64,000 nt of DNA from Vreelandella olivaria (GCF_023507745.1 NZ_JALPZO010000112.1:157038-221037), one strand, 5' to 3'. Numbered from the stretch's first letter, positions 49,453 to 59,170 are shown. Notes: generated by a model not told the origin, from the letters alone. Numbers and translations: made by a program.

Positions 49453-50475
49453 ATGACGATGAATGTAACCAAAAAAGCATTAGGTGTCGCTGTAGTGGCT
49501 GCCCTGTCAGCAGGTGTCTCCACGGCTGCCATGGCTCGCGAAACCATCCAGATGGCTGGTTCTTCTACCGTGCTTCCGTTTGCCAGTATCGTCGCTGAAG
49601 AATTCGGTAATACCTACTCCCAGTTCAATACGCCTGTGGTCGGTTCTGGTGGCTCGGGTGGTGGTTTGCGTCAGTTCTGTCAAGGTGTTGGTGAAAACAC
49701 CATTGATATTGCCAATGCTTCCCGCGCTATCCGCAGTGGCGAAGTGGCTAATTGTAATGAGAATGGTGTTAACGACATTCTGGAAGTCATGTTTGGTTAC
49801 GACGGCATTGTGTTTGCGTCGCGCATCGACCGTGAAGAGTTTGCCCTGATGCCTGAACATGTCTTCAAGGCAGCGGCTGCCCAGATATCTCAGGATGGTC
49901 AACTGATCGACAACCCCTATACCCGCTGGAACGAAGTTGACAGCAGTCTGCCGGATCAGGAGATTGTGTTGGTTATCCCGGCTTCTAACCACGGCACCCG
50001 AGAAGTGTTTGAAGAAAAAGTCATTCATCCCGGCTGTGAAAGCATTGCCGAGATTGAAGGCGATGCCTGTAATAACCTGCGTGGCGATGGCCGTATCGTA
50101 GAAATTGCTGGCGATTACACTGAAACACTGGCTCGTCTGGATGCCCAGGCTGATGCCGTTGGTGTATTTGGTTTGAGTTTCTATGACCAAAACCGTGACC
50201 GCCTACAGGTCGCAACCGTTGATGGTGTAACGCCTAGCCTTGAAACCATTGGTTCCGGTGAATATCCCGTCTCCCGTCCGCTGTTCTTCTACGTGAAAGG
50301 TGAGCACCTGGATGTAATTCCTGGCCTGGCGGAATACACTGAGTTCTTCCTGAACGAGATGGTTTCCGGCTACGGCAGTCCGCTTGAAGATGCGGGCCTG
50401 ATTCCGATGGATGATGAGGAGCGTGCGTCAGCTCTTGAGCAATTTCAGGCTCGTACGGTGGTAAACCCAGAGTAG
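49453..50475 (+). CDS. pstS: Periplasmic phosphate-binding protein PstS
   Basis: 340 residues. Signal peptide ~1-29 (LGVAVVAALSAGVSTAAMA). Phosphate-contact motifs: AGSSTVLPF, GSGGSGGGLRQF, NASRAI and SNHGTREVFE. ATG 49453 is used; a second ATG two codons later has better spacing from GAGGGG. First gene of pstSCAB, after a Pho box. The longer, PhoX-like form (vs. 346 in E. coli) cannot be separated from PstS by eye. Whether it discriminates arsenate cannot be judged from the sequence alone. Confidence 0.92.
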   Translation: MTMNVTKKALGVAVVAALSAGVSTAAMARETIQMAGSSTVLPFASIVAEEFGNTYSQFNTPVVGSGGSGGGLRQFCQGVGENTIDIANASRAIRSGEVANCNENGVNDILEVMFGYDGIVFASRIDREEFALMPEHVFKAAAAQISQDGQLIDNPYTRWNEVDSSLPDQEIVLVIPASNHGTREVFEEKVIHPGCESIAEIEGDACNNLRGDGRIVEIAGDYTETLARLDAQADAVGVFGLSFYDQNRDRLQVATVDGVTPSLETIGSGEYPVSRPLFFYVKGEHLDVIPGLAEYTEFFLNEMVSGYGSPLEDAGLIPMDDEERASALEQFQARTVVNPE

Positions 50476-50573
50476 GTGTACGGCTGCTGACAGCCAGAGT
50501 AGTTACAGCTATTGCGCCAGCATCAATTGTTTGATGCTGGCGTTTAAACGTAGGAAATCGAAGGCGGAGAAAT

Positions 50574-51953
50574 ATGAGCAACCTTGCCTTGATCGCCACA
50601 CTGCTGCTGATAATGGCCATGGCGTACCATCTGGGCCTTACACGTAGCCGTGCGGTTGCGGCAGAGCAAGATGTCAGAATGCACTCGCGGCCCGGCTACT
50701 ATGGTGCACTGGTTGCGCTTTGGTGTGGGTTGCCAGCGTTTGGGCTATTTTTATTGTGGTCTTTCTTGGCGCCTCAGCTTATTGAGATGCTGGTCACTCA
50801 ACAACTGCCCACCGAACTTGTGGCTAGTATGAGTGATCGAGAGCTGACAACGATGTTACGCCGCATATCTGCCGTCGCGGAGGGGCGCAATGTCGCTGGA
50901 GGAGCCACACCAGAAGAGCTGCTGGCGGCAAACCATATGGCTCGCCTTCAGACATTTGAGCTCTATAGCCTGGTGGCTGTGATGGCCGTGATGGCAGTGG
51001 GAGGGCTGGTTTATGCACGGCGCCATATCTCCCCTCAATGGCGTGCACGGAACCACGTAGAGCGCGTGATTACCTGGGCATTAGCGGCAAGCTCAGCCGT
51101 TGCAGTTTTTACAACGGTTGGCATTGTGCTTTCCATGCTGGGTGAGGCGCTGAAATTTTTTAGTTTTATCAGCCCGGCAGAGTTTTTTCTGGGCACCACC
51201 TGGAATCCCCGTTTTAGCACCTCCGGTGCCGATGCCCAGGGAGAGTTCGGGCTGCTTCCACTACTGTGGGGCACCATGATGGTGAGCATCATTGCGTTAC
51301 TGGTGGCCATTCCGGTGGGTTTGATGACCGCTATTTATATGGCTGAGTATGCACCTCCATGGCTGCGCAATGTGGCAAAACCGATTATTGAGGTTTTGGC
51401 AGGTATCCCGACCATTGTTTACGGCTTTTTTGCACTTATTGTCATTGGTCCGTTTCTGTCGAACCTAGGGGATATGATCGGTATTAATATCCGCACCACC
51501 AGCGCCTTAACAGCGGGATTGGTGATGGGGATAATGATCATCCCGTTTGTATCCTCGCTTTCTGACGACATCATTACCCAAGTACCCAAGTCGCTCCGGG
51601 ATGGGGCGTTGGGCCTGGGCGCGACCAAATCGGAAACCATTCGTCAGGTGGTGTTACCCGCAGCATTGCCGGGTATTGTCGGGGCCTTTTTGCTCGCCGC
51701 CAGCCGTGCCATTGGGGAAACGATGATTGTGGTATTGGCTGCGGGCAACAACCCTGTGTTACACGGTAACCCTTTCGAGGCTGTTTCCACCATTACGGTG
51801 ACTATCGTCAATCAGTTGACGGGTGATATGGACTTTGCAAGCCCTCAGTCGTTGGTGGCGTTCGCACTCGGTTTGACGTTATTTGTGATTACCCTCGGTT
51901 TAAATGTCATCGCACTGATTGTGGTGCGTAAATACCGCCAGCAATACGAGTAA
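50574..51953 (+). CDS. pstC: Phosphate ABC transporter permease PstC
   Basis: 459 residues, longer than E. coli PstC (319). The N-terminal ~190 residues hold three extra hydrophobic segments and a soluble loop. The C-terminal half is the permease with the EAA loop (SLRDGALGLGATKSETIRQVVLPAALPGI). IEVLAGIPTIVYGFFAL is also diagnostic. The ATG has GGAG upstream. It lies 98 bp after pstS and 6 bp before pstA. Confidence 0.93.
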   Translation: MSNLALIATLLLIMAMAYHLGLTRSRAVAAEQDVRMHSRPGYYGALVALWCGLPAFGLFLLWSFLAPQLIEMLVTQQLPTELVASMSDRELTTMLRRISAVAEGRNVAGGATPEELLAANHMARLQTFELYSLVAVMAVMAVGGLVYARRHISPQWRARNHVERVITWALAASSAVAVFTTVGIVLSMLGEALKFFSFISPAEFFLGTTWNPRFSTSGADAQGEFGLLPLLWGTMMVSIIALLVAIPVGLMTAIYMAEYAPPWLRNVAKPIIEVLAGIPTIVYGFFALIVIGPFLSNLGDMIGINIRTTSALTAGLVMGIMIIPFVSSLSDDIITQVPKSLRDGALGLGATKSETIRQVVLPAALPGIVGAFLLAASRAIGETMIVVLAAGNNPVLHGNPFEAVSTITVTIVNQLTGDMDFASPQSLVAFALGLTLFVITLGLNVIALIVVRKYRQQYE

Positions 51954-51959
51954 GCGACT

Positions 51960-53318
51960 ATGTCCATAACGATTGAGCAGCGCCGTCAGCATCGCCTGAT
52001 GACAATCGAAAAATCGCTGGCAAAACGGCATCGCCAAGAAAAGCGTTTTCGCCGTACTGGCTTGGCGGCGGTTGTCACAGGAATGACGCTCGTGGCTATT
52101 TTGTTTGTCAGTATTTTGATAAGAGGGGTCCCTGCCTTTTGGCAAGCCACTATATTTGTAGACGTCTATTTTGACCCGGACGTCATTCAGCTGGAAGAGA
52201 AACCTCAGAAGGTAAGTGGCGAGAGCCAGTCGGCGTTTGAGGAGCGTTATGCTGCATGGCAGTCTCAGGCAGGCTTGGTGAATTGGCAGGCCTTGATTGA
52301 TAGTGCGCTTGAAGATGCCATTGGCGACGAGGTTGAATCGCGCCAATTGCGCGATCTGAGAGCCTTGGTCTCTTCAAGCGAACGCTTTGCCCTTCGTAAC
52401 CGCTTTGTGGAAGACCCTTCACTGCTTGGCCAAACGGTGGAGCTCAAAATGCTCGCCAGCGCTAATGTAGATGTATGGATCAAGGGTAATATTGATCGGA
52501 ACCTGGATGATTCACGCCAGCAATTAAGTGCGCAGACACGTGCCTGGGCCGACCAGCTTTATGATGACGGCATCATCAAAAATGCATTTAGCACAGCACT
52601 GTTCTTGAATACCGATTCTCGTAGCTCGCCCGCCTCAGCGGGTCTGGCCGGGGCCTTTATGGGTTCGTTGTTCATGATGATGGTGGTGATTATGCTCTCT
52701 GTGCCATTGGGCGTTGCCAGTGCTATTTATCTTGAGGAATTTGCCCCTAAAAATCGCCTGACAGATCTGATTGAGATCAACATTAACAATTTGGCCGCGG
52801 TACCGTCGATCGTGTTCGGCTTGCTGGGTGCATCGATTTTTATCGGTTATTTGGGATTGCCGCTTTCAGCACCGCTGGTAGGTGGCTTGGTACTTACATT
52901 GATGACGCTGCCGACCATTATTATTGCAACGCGCGCTTCGCTACGCTCCATTCCTCCCTCCATACGTCAGGCTGCCTTAGGCATTGGTGCATCGCGGGTG
53001 CAGACAGTTTTCCATCATGTGTTGCCGCTGGCATTGCCTGGAATTCTGACTGGGTCAATTTTGGGTGTCGCCCAGGCGTTGGGCGAAACGGCGCCGCTGC
53101 TGCTCATTGGAATGAATGCCTTTGTGGCGAATGTGCCTGGAACCCCATTGGAGCAATCGACAGCTCTACCTGTACAGATCTACCTCTGGCAGGGTAATGA
53201 GTTACGCAATTTTTTCGAAGCACGCACGTCGGCAGCCATCATTGTGTTGCTGGGACTGATGCTGAGCCTAAATGCATTGGCGATCTGGTTGCGTAAAAAA
53301 TTCGAGACGAGGTGGTAA
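51960..53318 (+). CDS. pstA: Phosphate ABC transporter permease PstA
   Basis: 452 residues, also longer than E. coli PstA (296). After a first helix (~36-58) comes a ~160-residue periplasmic-type insertion, then five helices. Permease signatures INNLAAVPSIVFGLLGA and RSIPPSIRQAALGIGASRVQ. The long PstC/PstA pair is the type seen in pseudomonads and relatives. Its stop is directly followed by the pstB start. Confidence 0.92.
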   Translation: MSITIEQRRQHRLMTIEKSLAKRHRQEKRFRRTGLAAVVTGMTLVAILFVSILIRGVPAFWQATIFVDVYFDPDVIQLEEKPQKVSGESQSAFEERYAAWQSQAGLVNWQALIDSALEDAIGDEVESRQLRDLRALVSSSERFALRNRFVEDPSLLGQTVELKMLASANVDVWIKGNIDRNLDDSRQQLSAQTRAWADQLYDDGIIKNAFSTALFLNTDSRSSPASAGLAGAFMGSLFMMMVVIMLSVPLGVASAIYLEEFAPKNRLTDLIEININNLAAVPSIVFGLLGASIFIGYLGLPLSAPLVGGLVLTLMTLPTIIIATRASLRSIPPSIRQAALGIGASRVQTVFHHVLPLALPGILTGSILGVAQALGETAPLLLIGMNAFVANVPGTPLEQSTALPVQIYLWQGNELRNFFEARTSAAIIVLLGLMLSLNALAIWLRKKFETRW

Positions 53319-54158
53319 GTGAATACTTCAGCAGAGCCTATGACAGCATCACCGCTGGTAAGTGTTGGAAGCGGAGAGAGCCGCACCAGCAAAGCCAAAG
53401 ATAAAGTGAAAATGAGTGCCGAAGACGTCAAAGTGTTTTATGGCAACGCTCAGGCGATTAACGGTATCCATCTGGATATTTACGAAAATGAGGTGCTGGC
53501 CTTTATTGGCCCCTCTGGCTGCGGAAAGTCGACGTTTCTACGCTGTTTGAACCGTATGAATGACACCATCGATATTTGCCGGGTCGAAGGTAAGATCACG
53601 CTGGATAAAAACGATATCTATGCACCCGACCGTGATGTAGTGCTATTACGCGCGCAGGTGGGTATCGTCTTTCAAAAACCTAACCCGTTTCCCAAGTCGA
53701 TTTATGAAAACATTGCCTACGGACCCCGTTTGCATGGGCTGGCCAGGCGCAAGGCTGAGCTGGACGATATCGTTGAGAGCAGTCTGCGTCGAGCAGGGTT
53801 ATGGGATGAGGTGAAAGATCGCCTGGATCAGCCCGGCACAGGTTTGTCGGGTGGACAGCAGCAGCGTCTTTGTATTGCCAGAACGGTTGCAGTGAGCCCG
53901 GATGTGATTCTAATGGACGAGCCATGTTCGGCACTCGACCCCATTGCAACGGCAAAAGTAGAACAGCTCATAGATGAACTGAGTGAAAGCTATACCATTG
54001 TGATGGTGACTCACAATATGCAGCAGGCGGCTCGGGTTGCTGATCGCACCGCATTCTTCCATCTGGGTGATCTGGTCGAGGTTGACAGTACCGATCAAAT
54101 CTTTACCAATCCCAAGGACCAGCGTACCCACGATTACATTACCGGACGTTTCGGATAG
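53319..54158 (+). CDS. pstB: Phosphate ABC transporter ATPase PstB
   Basis: 279 residues from a GTG that touches the pstA stop; GAGGTGG lies upstream. Walker [13 protein letters not shown] (~65-76), Q-loop [12 protein letters not shown], signature [13 protein letters not shown], Walker [14 protein letters not shown], His-loop VTHNM. The first ~25 residues are a variable polar extension. No phoU follows, although pstB-phoU is the common order; the next gene is gap. Confidence 0.95.
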   Translation: MNTSAEPMTASPLVSVGSGESRTSKAKDKVKMSAEDVKVFYGNAQAINGIHLDIYENEVLAFIGPSGCGKSTFLRCLNRMNDTIDICRVEGKITLDKNDIYAPDRDVVLLRAQVGIVFQKPNPFPKSIYENIAYGPRLHGLARRKAELDDIVESSLRRAGLWDEVKDRLDQPGTGLSGGQQQRLCIARTVAVSPDVILMDEPCSALDPIATAKVEQLIDELSESYTIVMVTHNMQQAARVADRTAFFHLGDLVEVDSTDQIFTNPKDQRTHDYITGRFG

Positions 54159-54187
54159 ATCGTTCAGAATGATGTGGCAGGTAGTGA

Positions 54188-54235
54188 ATGTCGAAGGTAT
54201 TAGCAGGCCTTCGACATCTCTGGCTGTATTTTTTT
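54188..54235 (+). terminator. Possible terminator between pstB and gap
   Basis: ATGTCGAAGG (54188-54197) pairs with CCTTCGACAT (54208-54217). A run of seven T follows but only after 11 further bases, so the hairpin-to-U spacing is poor. It may separate pst from gap-arsJ only partly. Confidence 0.45.
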
Positions 54236-54239
54236 GGCT

Positions 54240-54277
54240 ATTTATATATGAATTTCCATATGTTTTGGATTGATAAT
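54240..54277 (+). promoter_or_regulatory. Candidate gap-arsJ promoter with AT-rich dyad
   Basis: A -10-like GATAAT (54272-54277) is preceded by an imperfect dyad ATATGAATTTCCATAT (54246-54261, 12 of 16 symmetric positions). AT-rich dyads of this kind are typical of ArsR/SmtB operators, but no arsR is in the window. A loosely similar block occurs before arsC (57101-57119). Confidence 0.3.
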
Positions 54278-54293
54278 GGCAGGGAGTGATCTT

Positions 54294-55325
54294 ATGGCAC
54301 TACGTATTGGTATCAACGGATTCGGGCGTATTGGCAGGCTGGTGCTGCGTTCCTTGTGGGAGCAGATAGCGAGTGGAAAGGTGGCACTGGCCAGGATCAA
54401 CGACCCGGGTGGCGATACGGCTACCTTTGCCCACCTGTTAATGTTCGACTCAGTACATGGACAGTGGTCGCCGGGGCAGGGGATAGCGCCCCATCAGGAT
54501 GCCCTGATGATTGATGGCCATAAAGTGCCCTTCAGCAAAAATGAAGTGATTGCTGATAGCGACTGGTCCAGCTGCGATGTGGTGATCGAGTGCTCCGGCA
54601 AGATGAAAAGCTCCACCAGGCTTCAGGCCTATCTCGACCAAGGCGTGAGTCGCGTGGTGGTGAGTGCCCCGGTGAAAGAAGAGGGCGTTTTAAATGTGGT
54701 CGTAGGGGTTAATCACCACCTTTATGATCCCACTAGACACCATATTGTAACGGCGGCCAGCTGTACCACTAATTGCTTGGCGCCAGTGGTCAAAGTAATT
54801 TTGGAGCACTTTGGCATCCGCCATGGTTCAATGACCACGGTACACGATATCACCAACACCCAAACCATTCTGGATGCTCCCCATAAAGACCTGCGCCGTG
54901 CCCGTGCTTGTGGTATGAGCCTGATTCCCACCACGACGGGGTCGGCAAAGGCGATTACGGCAATTTTTCCGGAGCTGGAAGGCAAGCTCAACGGCCATGC
55001 GATTCGCGTACCGTTAGCTAATGCATCACTCACCGATATAGTGCTTGAGCTTGAGCGTGAAGTAACGCCGGAGGAAGTCAATGAGACGCTGAAAGCCGCT
55101 GCCAATGGCCCGCTTAAGGGAATTTTAGGGTATGAGGAGCGCCCGCTGGTGTCGATTGATTACCGTAGCGATCCACGCAGCGCGGTTATTGATGCGCTCT
55201 CTACCATGGTGGTCAATGGTACCCAGTTGAAGCTCTACGCCTGGTATGACAACGAATGGGGCTATGCCAACCGCACTGCCGAGCTGGCCCTTATGGTAGG
55301 GGGTAAGCAGGTGCTAGGTGGGTAA
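54294..55325 (+). CDS. ArsJ-associated glyceraldehyde-3-phosphate dehydrogenase
   Basis: 343 residues from ATG 54294 (GGAG eight bases upstream). Rossmann start [17 protein letters not shown], catalytic Cys in [11 protein letters not shown] (~160), catalytic His near TTVHDITN, and [11 protein letters not shown] at the end. Arsenate can replace phosphate in its reaction, giving 1-arseno-3-phosphoglycerate. Here it overlaps arsJ by 8 bp, the known gap-arsJ pairing, so it is read as the arsenate-dedicated paralogue. [21 protein letters not shown] is close to that subgroup. The housekeeping Gap is presumably elsewhere. Confidence 0.88.
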   Translation: MALRIGINGFGRIGRLVLRSLWEQIASGKVALARINDPGGDTATFAHLLMFDSVHGQWSPGQGIAPHQDALMIDGHKVPFSKNEVIADSDWSSCDVVIECSGKMKSSTRLQAYLDQGVSRVVVSAPVKEEGVLNVVVGVNHHLYDPTRHHIVTAASCTTNCLAPVVKVILEHFGIRHGSMTTVHDITNTQTILDAPHKDLRRARACGMSLIPTTTGSAKAITAIFPELEGKLNGHAIRVPLANASLTDIVLELEREVTPEEVNETLKAAANGPLKGILGYEERPLVSIDYRSDPRSAVIDALSTMVVNGTQLKLYAWYDNEWGYANRTAELALMVGGKQVLGG

Positions 55326-56541
55326 CGTAGTGTTGGGGAGAGTCAAGGCGCTGCCGTTCGAAGTACGCCAGTATATGCTGATTACTGGTAACTATTGGGC
55401 ATTCACGATTACCGATGGCGCACTCCGCATGCTGGTGGTGATGTATTTCCACCAGTTGGGCTACTCGCCCCTCGCGATCGCCATGCTGTTTCTATTCTAT
55501 GAAGTGTTTGGTGTGGTGACGAACCTGGTTGGCGGTTGGCTCGGAGCCCGTTTAGGACTCAACCGTACCATGAACGTAGGGCTGGGGCTGCAGATCATTG
55601 CGTTGGCAATGCTGATGGTGCCTGCGGGAATGCTAACCGTAGTCTGGGTCATGGCTGCCCAGGCGCTGTCAGGGATTGCAAAAGACCTCAATAAGATGAG
55701 CGCGAAAAGCGCGGTAAAAGTGCTGGTGCCCACTGATAGTGTAGATGTCAACAGCGCGCTTTATCGCTGGGTGGCAATGCTGACGGGCTCTAAAAACGCT
55801 CTGAAAGGGCTTGGGTTCTTCGTAGGCGGGGTACTGCTGACGCTGATAGGCTTTCGAGGAGCGGTGATAGCCATGGCGGTCATGCTCTGTGCGGTACTTC
55901 TATTGTCGCTATGGCGCTTAAAAGCCGATCTTGGCAAGCAAAAAGTGAAACCAAAGTTCTCGGAGATTTTCTCTAAATCTCACGCTATTAACGTGCTGTC
56001 TGCCGCGCGGTTTTGCCTGTTTGCCTCTCGAGACGTGTGGTTTGTGGTGGCGTTGCCGGTATTTCTCTACGACCAGCATGGTTGGAGTCACTGGACAGTA
56101 GGTGGGCTACTAGCCGCCTGGATTATTGGCTATGGCGGTGTACAAACCCAGGCGCCTAAACTGACTGCTTTAGTGAAAGGTGATGTCCGCACGTTGACGG
56201 CAGGTTGGGCAGCGGCCCTGGCTATGGTGGCTATTTTACTGGCCGTGTTGCCGCTGGCTCAGGTGGGCTGGCTGGTGGTTGGGCTGTTTGTTTTTGGCGT
56301 ACTGTTTGCGGTGAACTCCAGCTGGCATAGCTACTTGATTGTTCACTATGCACGGGCGGATGGTGTTTCGATGGATGTCGGCTTTTACTATATGGCTAAC
56401 GCCATGGGCCGTTTAGTGGGCACGATACTGTCTGGCTGGCTATATATGGCGTATGGGTTAAGCACCTGCCTATGGGTGGCTGCTGGGTTAGTTGCAGTAA
56501 GCTCAGTGATGGCATTGGCTCTGCCTGGGCAAGATAGTTAA
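55318..56541 (+). CDS. arsJ: Organoarsenical efflux permease ArsJ (MFS)
   Basis: 407 residues from a GTG overlapping gap; TTG 55333 or ATG 55375 are alternatives, the family N-terminus being near [16 protein letters not shown]. Twelve helices of the major facilitator type. [31 protein letters not shown] and [18 protein letters not shown] are strongly typical of ArsJ. It exports 1-arseno-3-phosphoglycerate made by the partner GAPDH; the product breaks down outside, so arsenate is expelled. The gene order supports the assignment. Confidence 0.88.
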   Translation: MGNVVLGRVKALPFEVRQYMLITGNYWAFTITDGALRMLVVMYFHQLGYSPLAIAMLFLFYEVFGVVTNLVGGWLGARLGLNRTMNVGLGLQIIALAMLMVPAGMLTVVWVMAAQALSGIAKDLNKMSAKSAVKVLVPTDSVDVNSALYRWVAMLTGSKNALKGLGFFVGGVLLTLIGFRGAVIAMAVMLCAVLLLSLWRLKADLGKQKVKPKFSEIFSKSHAINVLSAARFCLFASRDVWFVVALPVFLYDQHGWSHWTVGGLLAAWIIGYGGVQTQAPKLTALVKGDVRTLTAGWAAALAMVAILLAVLPLAQVGWLVVGLFVFGVLFAVNSSWHSYLIVHYARADGVSMDVGFYYMANAMGRLVGTILSGWLYMAYGLSTCLWVAAGLVAVSSVMALALPGQDS

Positions 56542-56604
56542 CAACTGGTTGGATGCTATTCTTGGCTTTAGCGTTATCGTTTATTCATGCTTGCTTTCCT
56601 GTTA

Positions 56605-57015
56605 CTACGCCTGACGCGCTGAATAGTAAACGATTTTGCCATCCTCTTTAGTAAAGTGTGAGACGGGTTGCCTTAGCAGACCCAATACCTGCTCGGGTGG
56701 ACGGCACAGTCGCGCACCTTTTTGAGTAACGACGATAGGGCGATTAATAAGAATTGGGTGAGCCACCATGGCATCAATCAATTGATCATCGTGTAGCGAT
56801 GGCTCACCAAGATTCAGTTCAGTAAAGATGGCCTCTTTACTGCGTAGCAGTTCCCGCGGTGAGATTTTCATCATACTCATCAATGTCACCAGCCGCTCAC
56901 GGCTGAGAGGTGTTTCAAGGTAGTGGATAATCTCAGGGGTTTCGCCTGATGCTGTGATCATCGCCAGTGTATTGCGAGAAGCACTGCAGCGTGGGTTGTG
57001 GTAGATGGTTACCAT
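56605..57015 (-). CDS. arsC: Glutaredoxin-coupled arsenate reductase
   Basis: 136 residues. Catalytic Cys10 in YHNPRCSASRNTL, then HYLETPLSRE, DDQLIDAMVAHPILINRP and the Arg residues of ARLCRPPE: the plasmid R773 ArsC pattern (141 residues). It reduces arsenate to arsenite with glutathione and glutaredoxin. It is convergent with arsJ, 63 bp away. No arsB or acr3 arsenite exporter is in the window. RBS AAGGAAA eight bases upstream. Confidence 0.93.
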   Translation of the reverse strand: MVTIYHNPRCSASRNTLAMITASGETPEIIHYLETPLSRERLVTLMSMMKISPRELLRSKEAIFTELNLGEPSLHDDQLIDAMVAHPILINRPIVVTQKGARLCRPPEQVLGLLRQPVSHFTKEDGKIVYYSARQA

Positions 57016-57118
57016 GATGTGGTTTCCTTTATGAATACGTTAAACCGCCGGTTCTGGAAAATGCTGGCGCGTGTTTGTGGGGGTGGCGGCTGAGTTACTT
57101 TCATATGCCTTATATAAA

Positions 57119-57167
57119 GCGCCTGACGAGCCGTATGTCAGAGATGCTAGGCACAGCTGTCAGGCGC
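57119..57167. repeat. Inverted repeat between arsC and thiolase
   Basis: GCGCCTGAC (57119-57127) pairs with GTCAGGCGC (57159-57167); AGC/GCT extends it with one bulged G. Placed just after the thiolase stop on the minus strand. No U-run follows, so it is a possible transcript-end hairpin. Confidence 0.4.
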
Positions 57168-57177
57168 ATCATTGGTA

Positions 57178-58365
57178 TTAATCGATTAGCTCAACCGCGA
57201 CAGCGGTGGCTTCACCGCCACCGATGCAAAGGCTGGCAATACCGCGCTTGCCACCTGTAGTGCGTAAAGCATGAATCAGTGTGGCAATAATGCGTGAACC
57301 CGTTGAGCCGATGGGGTGGCCCTGGGCGCAGGCGCCCCCAAATACATTGACTTTCTCATGGGGCAGGCTCAGGTCGTCCATTGCCATTAAGGTCACCACG
57401 GCAAACGCTTCGTTAATCTCGAACAGATCAACGTCGTTAACGCCCCACCCAAGCTTTTTCATCAGCTTTTCAATGGCACCGACCGGCGCGATGGTGAATT
57501 CACTCGGGTGGCGCGAGTGCGTGGTGTGCCCGAGCATTTTTGCCAGTGGTTTTACACCGTGACGCTTGGCGGATTCATGGCTGGCCAGAATAAGTGCAGA
57601 GGCGCCATCAGAAATGGAGCTGGCATTGGCAGCGGTAATAGTGCCGTCTTTGGCAAAGGCGGGACGGAGTTGGCGGATTTTATCCAGCTTGGCCTGAAAA
57701 GGCTGCTCATCATGCTCTACCAGGGTGCCACCATGACGGGAGGTAACGGTTACAGGGGCCATTTCAGCCTTTAAGTGGCCGCTATTGGTAGCCGCCATGG
57801 CACGCTCAAGCGAGGCAATAGCGAAATCATCCAGTCGTTCACGAGTATAGCCACGTTCAGAAGCCACTTCCTGAGCGAAAACACCCATTAGCTTGCCGGT
57901 TTCTGCGTCCTCCAATCCATCCAGAAACATGTGGTCTTTCAGCTCTCCGTGTCCCAAACGGTAGCCGCTGCGTGCTTTGGTCAATACATGGGGCGCATTG
58001 GACATGGATTCCATGCCGCCTGCGAGCAGTATTTCGCCCGTACCTGCTTTAATCAAATCATGAGCGAGCATGGCAGCTTTCATGCCAGAGCCGCACAGCT
58101 TGTTAATGGTGGTGGCACCACTGGCATCGGGAATACCTGCCTGGCGCATTGCCTGACGTGCAGGGCCTTGCTTAACCCCGGCGGGTAACACACAGCCCAT
58201 AATGCCTTCTTCAATCGTGGTGGGTTCGAGACCTGCACGTTCAATCGCGGTGCGAATTGCCACGGCTGCAAGCTCTGGGGCGCTCATGCTGGACAGGCTG
58301 CCCATCATACCGCCCATGGGTGTGCGGGCTGCGGCTAAAAATACAACGTCGGTGGTGGTGCTCAT
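57178..58365 (-). CDS. Acetyl-CoA C-acetyltransferase (thiolase)
   Basis: 395 residues. Acyl-carrying Cys in NKLCGSGMKAA (~88), His in NEAFAVVTL (~351), second catalytic Cys in GGACAQGHPIGSTGSR (~380). Length and motifs fit biosynthetic/AtoB-type thiolases, which join or split acetyl-CoA units. It is divergent from a TetR gene that heads an acyl-CoA synthetase, SDR and acyl-CoA dehydrogenase set, so a role in short-chain acyl-CoA or fatty-acid degradation is likely. Confidence 0.92.
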   Translation of the reverse strand: MSTTTDVVFLAAARTPMGGMMGSLSSMSAPELAAVAIRTAIERAGLEPTTIEEGIMGCVLPAGVKQGPARQAMRQAGIPDASGATTINKLCGSGMKAAMLAHDLIKAGTGEILLAGGMESMSNAPHVLTKARSGYRLGHGELKDHMFLDGLEDAETGKLMGVFAQEVASERGYTRERLDDFAIASLERAMAATNSGHLKAEMAPVTVTSRHGGTLVEHDEQPFQAKLDKIRQLRPAFAKDGTITAANASSISDGASALILASHESAKRHGVKPLAKMLGHTTHSRHPSEFTIAPVGAIEKLMKKLGWGVNDVDLFEINEAFAVVTLMAMDDLSLPHEKVNVFGGACAQGHPIGSTGSRIIATLIHALRTTGGKRGIASLCIGGGEATAVAVELID

Positions 58366-58400
58366 GGTTCATCTCCTGCTGAATTTATTGTGATTATCTT

Positions 58401-58414
58401 ACTGAGTGATCAGT
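58401..58414. promoter_or_regulatory. Inverted repeat between thiolase and tetR, candidate TetR operator
   Basis: ACTGAGTGATCAGT has 5-bp arms ACTGA/TCAGT around 4 bp. It lies 36 bp upstream of the thiolase ATG and 70 bp upstream of the chosen tetR ATG, suitable for divergent repression. Confidence 0.4.
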
Positions 58415-58483
58415 GATGCGTTGACCCGTTGTCAGGGCTGTGGTCTTCTCCTAAATAACCAAGCAAGCGCTAGTGTGAATGAC

Positions 58484-59056
58484 ATGAATGTAATGAATGC
58501 ATCCCCTCGCCGCAAGGAGTTGACGCGTTTAGCTGCTCAGCTATTCGTTCAAGAAGGCTTTGACCGCACCACGGTGCGTATGTTGGCGCAGGAAATGGGT
58601 ATTAAGTCCGGCAGCTTGTTCCATCACTTTAAGGATAAGCAGGAAATTCTGGCGGCGGTCATTGAGGAGGGCACTCAAAATGCATTGAACATTGCCAGAG
58701 CAGCCCTAAGCGAGTGCGATGCGAACCCTGAAGCACGCTTACATGCCATGGCACGGGCACATCTGGAAACATTGTTTGCCGATCGCAACGCCCATGTGGT
58801 TGCACTATTTGAGTGGCGCCGACTGGACCCTGCCGCCAGTGCACACTTGAGTCACCTTCGAGATGCCTACGAGGCGCTTTGGGTAGATGTGATTGATGAT
58901 GCGTTAAATGCCGGGCTGGTTCGCGGTGATTGCTTTCTCGTCTCCCGTTTTATCCTGGGTGCACTGAACTGGACGGTGCGCTGGTATGACCCTAACGGCC
59001 CGCGTACGCCCGATGATCTCGCCGACGAACTGGTGGCGATGATTACCGCTCGTTAA
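58484..59056 (+). CDS. TetR-family regulator
   Basis: 190 residues from ATG 58484; the frame opens at 58406 but the added residues are unlike a TetR N-terminus, and another ATG lies at 58493. Helix-turn-helix at ~12-55: TRLAAQLFVQEGFDRTTVRM, then GIKSGSLFHHFKDKQEIL. The C-terminal ligand domain resembles the KstR2/FadR-like group that senses acyl-CoA, with FILGALNWTVRWYDP. Divergent from thiolase and upstream of the acyl-CoA catabolism genes it probably controls. Confidence 0.85.
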   Translation: MNVMNASPRRKELTRLAAQLFVQEGFDRTTVRMLAQEMGIKSGSLFHHFKDKQEILAAVIEEGTQNALNIARAALSECDANPEARLHAMARAHLETLFADRNAHVVALFEWRRLDPAASAHLSHLRDAYEALWVDVIDDALNAGLVRGDCFLVSRFILGALNWTVRWYDPNGPRTPDDLADELVAMITAR

Positions 59057-59152
59057 TCGTATACGTTGATCGACCAACGTCTAACCCTTTTGTTTGGCTG
59101 GCTACTTGCGCTTATGTGCAAATGCTTTTAGCGTTGGTTGTAACAGTAGGCT

Positions 59153-59170
59153 TCCGTTAACGTAAACGGA
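59153..59170. promoter_or_regulatory. Near-perfect 18-bp palindrome before the acyl-CoA synthetase gene
   Basis: TCCGTTAACGTAAACGGA is symmetric at 16 of 18 positions, followed by TAATAAT. It lies 72 bp before the ATG and looks like an operator overlapping a promoter. The binding protein is not identifiable; the ACGT-AAACG core resembles sites of MerR-type regulators of acyl-CoA catabolism (LiuR-like). Confidence 0.5.

Noticed and set aside
49507..50190. 227-codon open frame antisense to pstS
   Set aside because: It is a mirror of a well-supported gene in another frame; it has no ribosome site and composition follows the pstS codon pattern.
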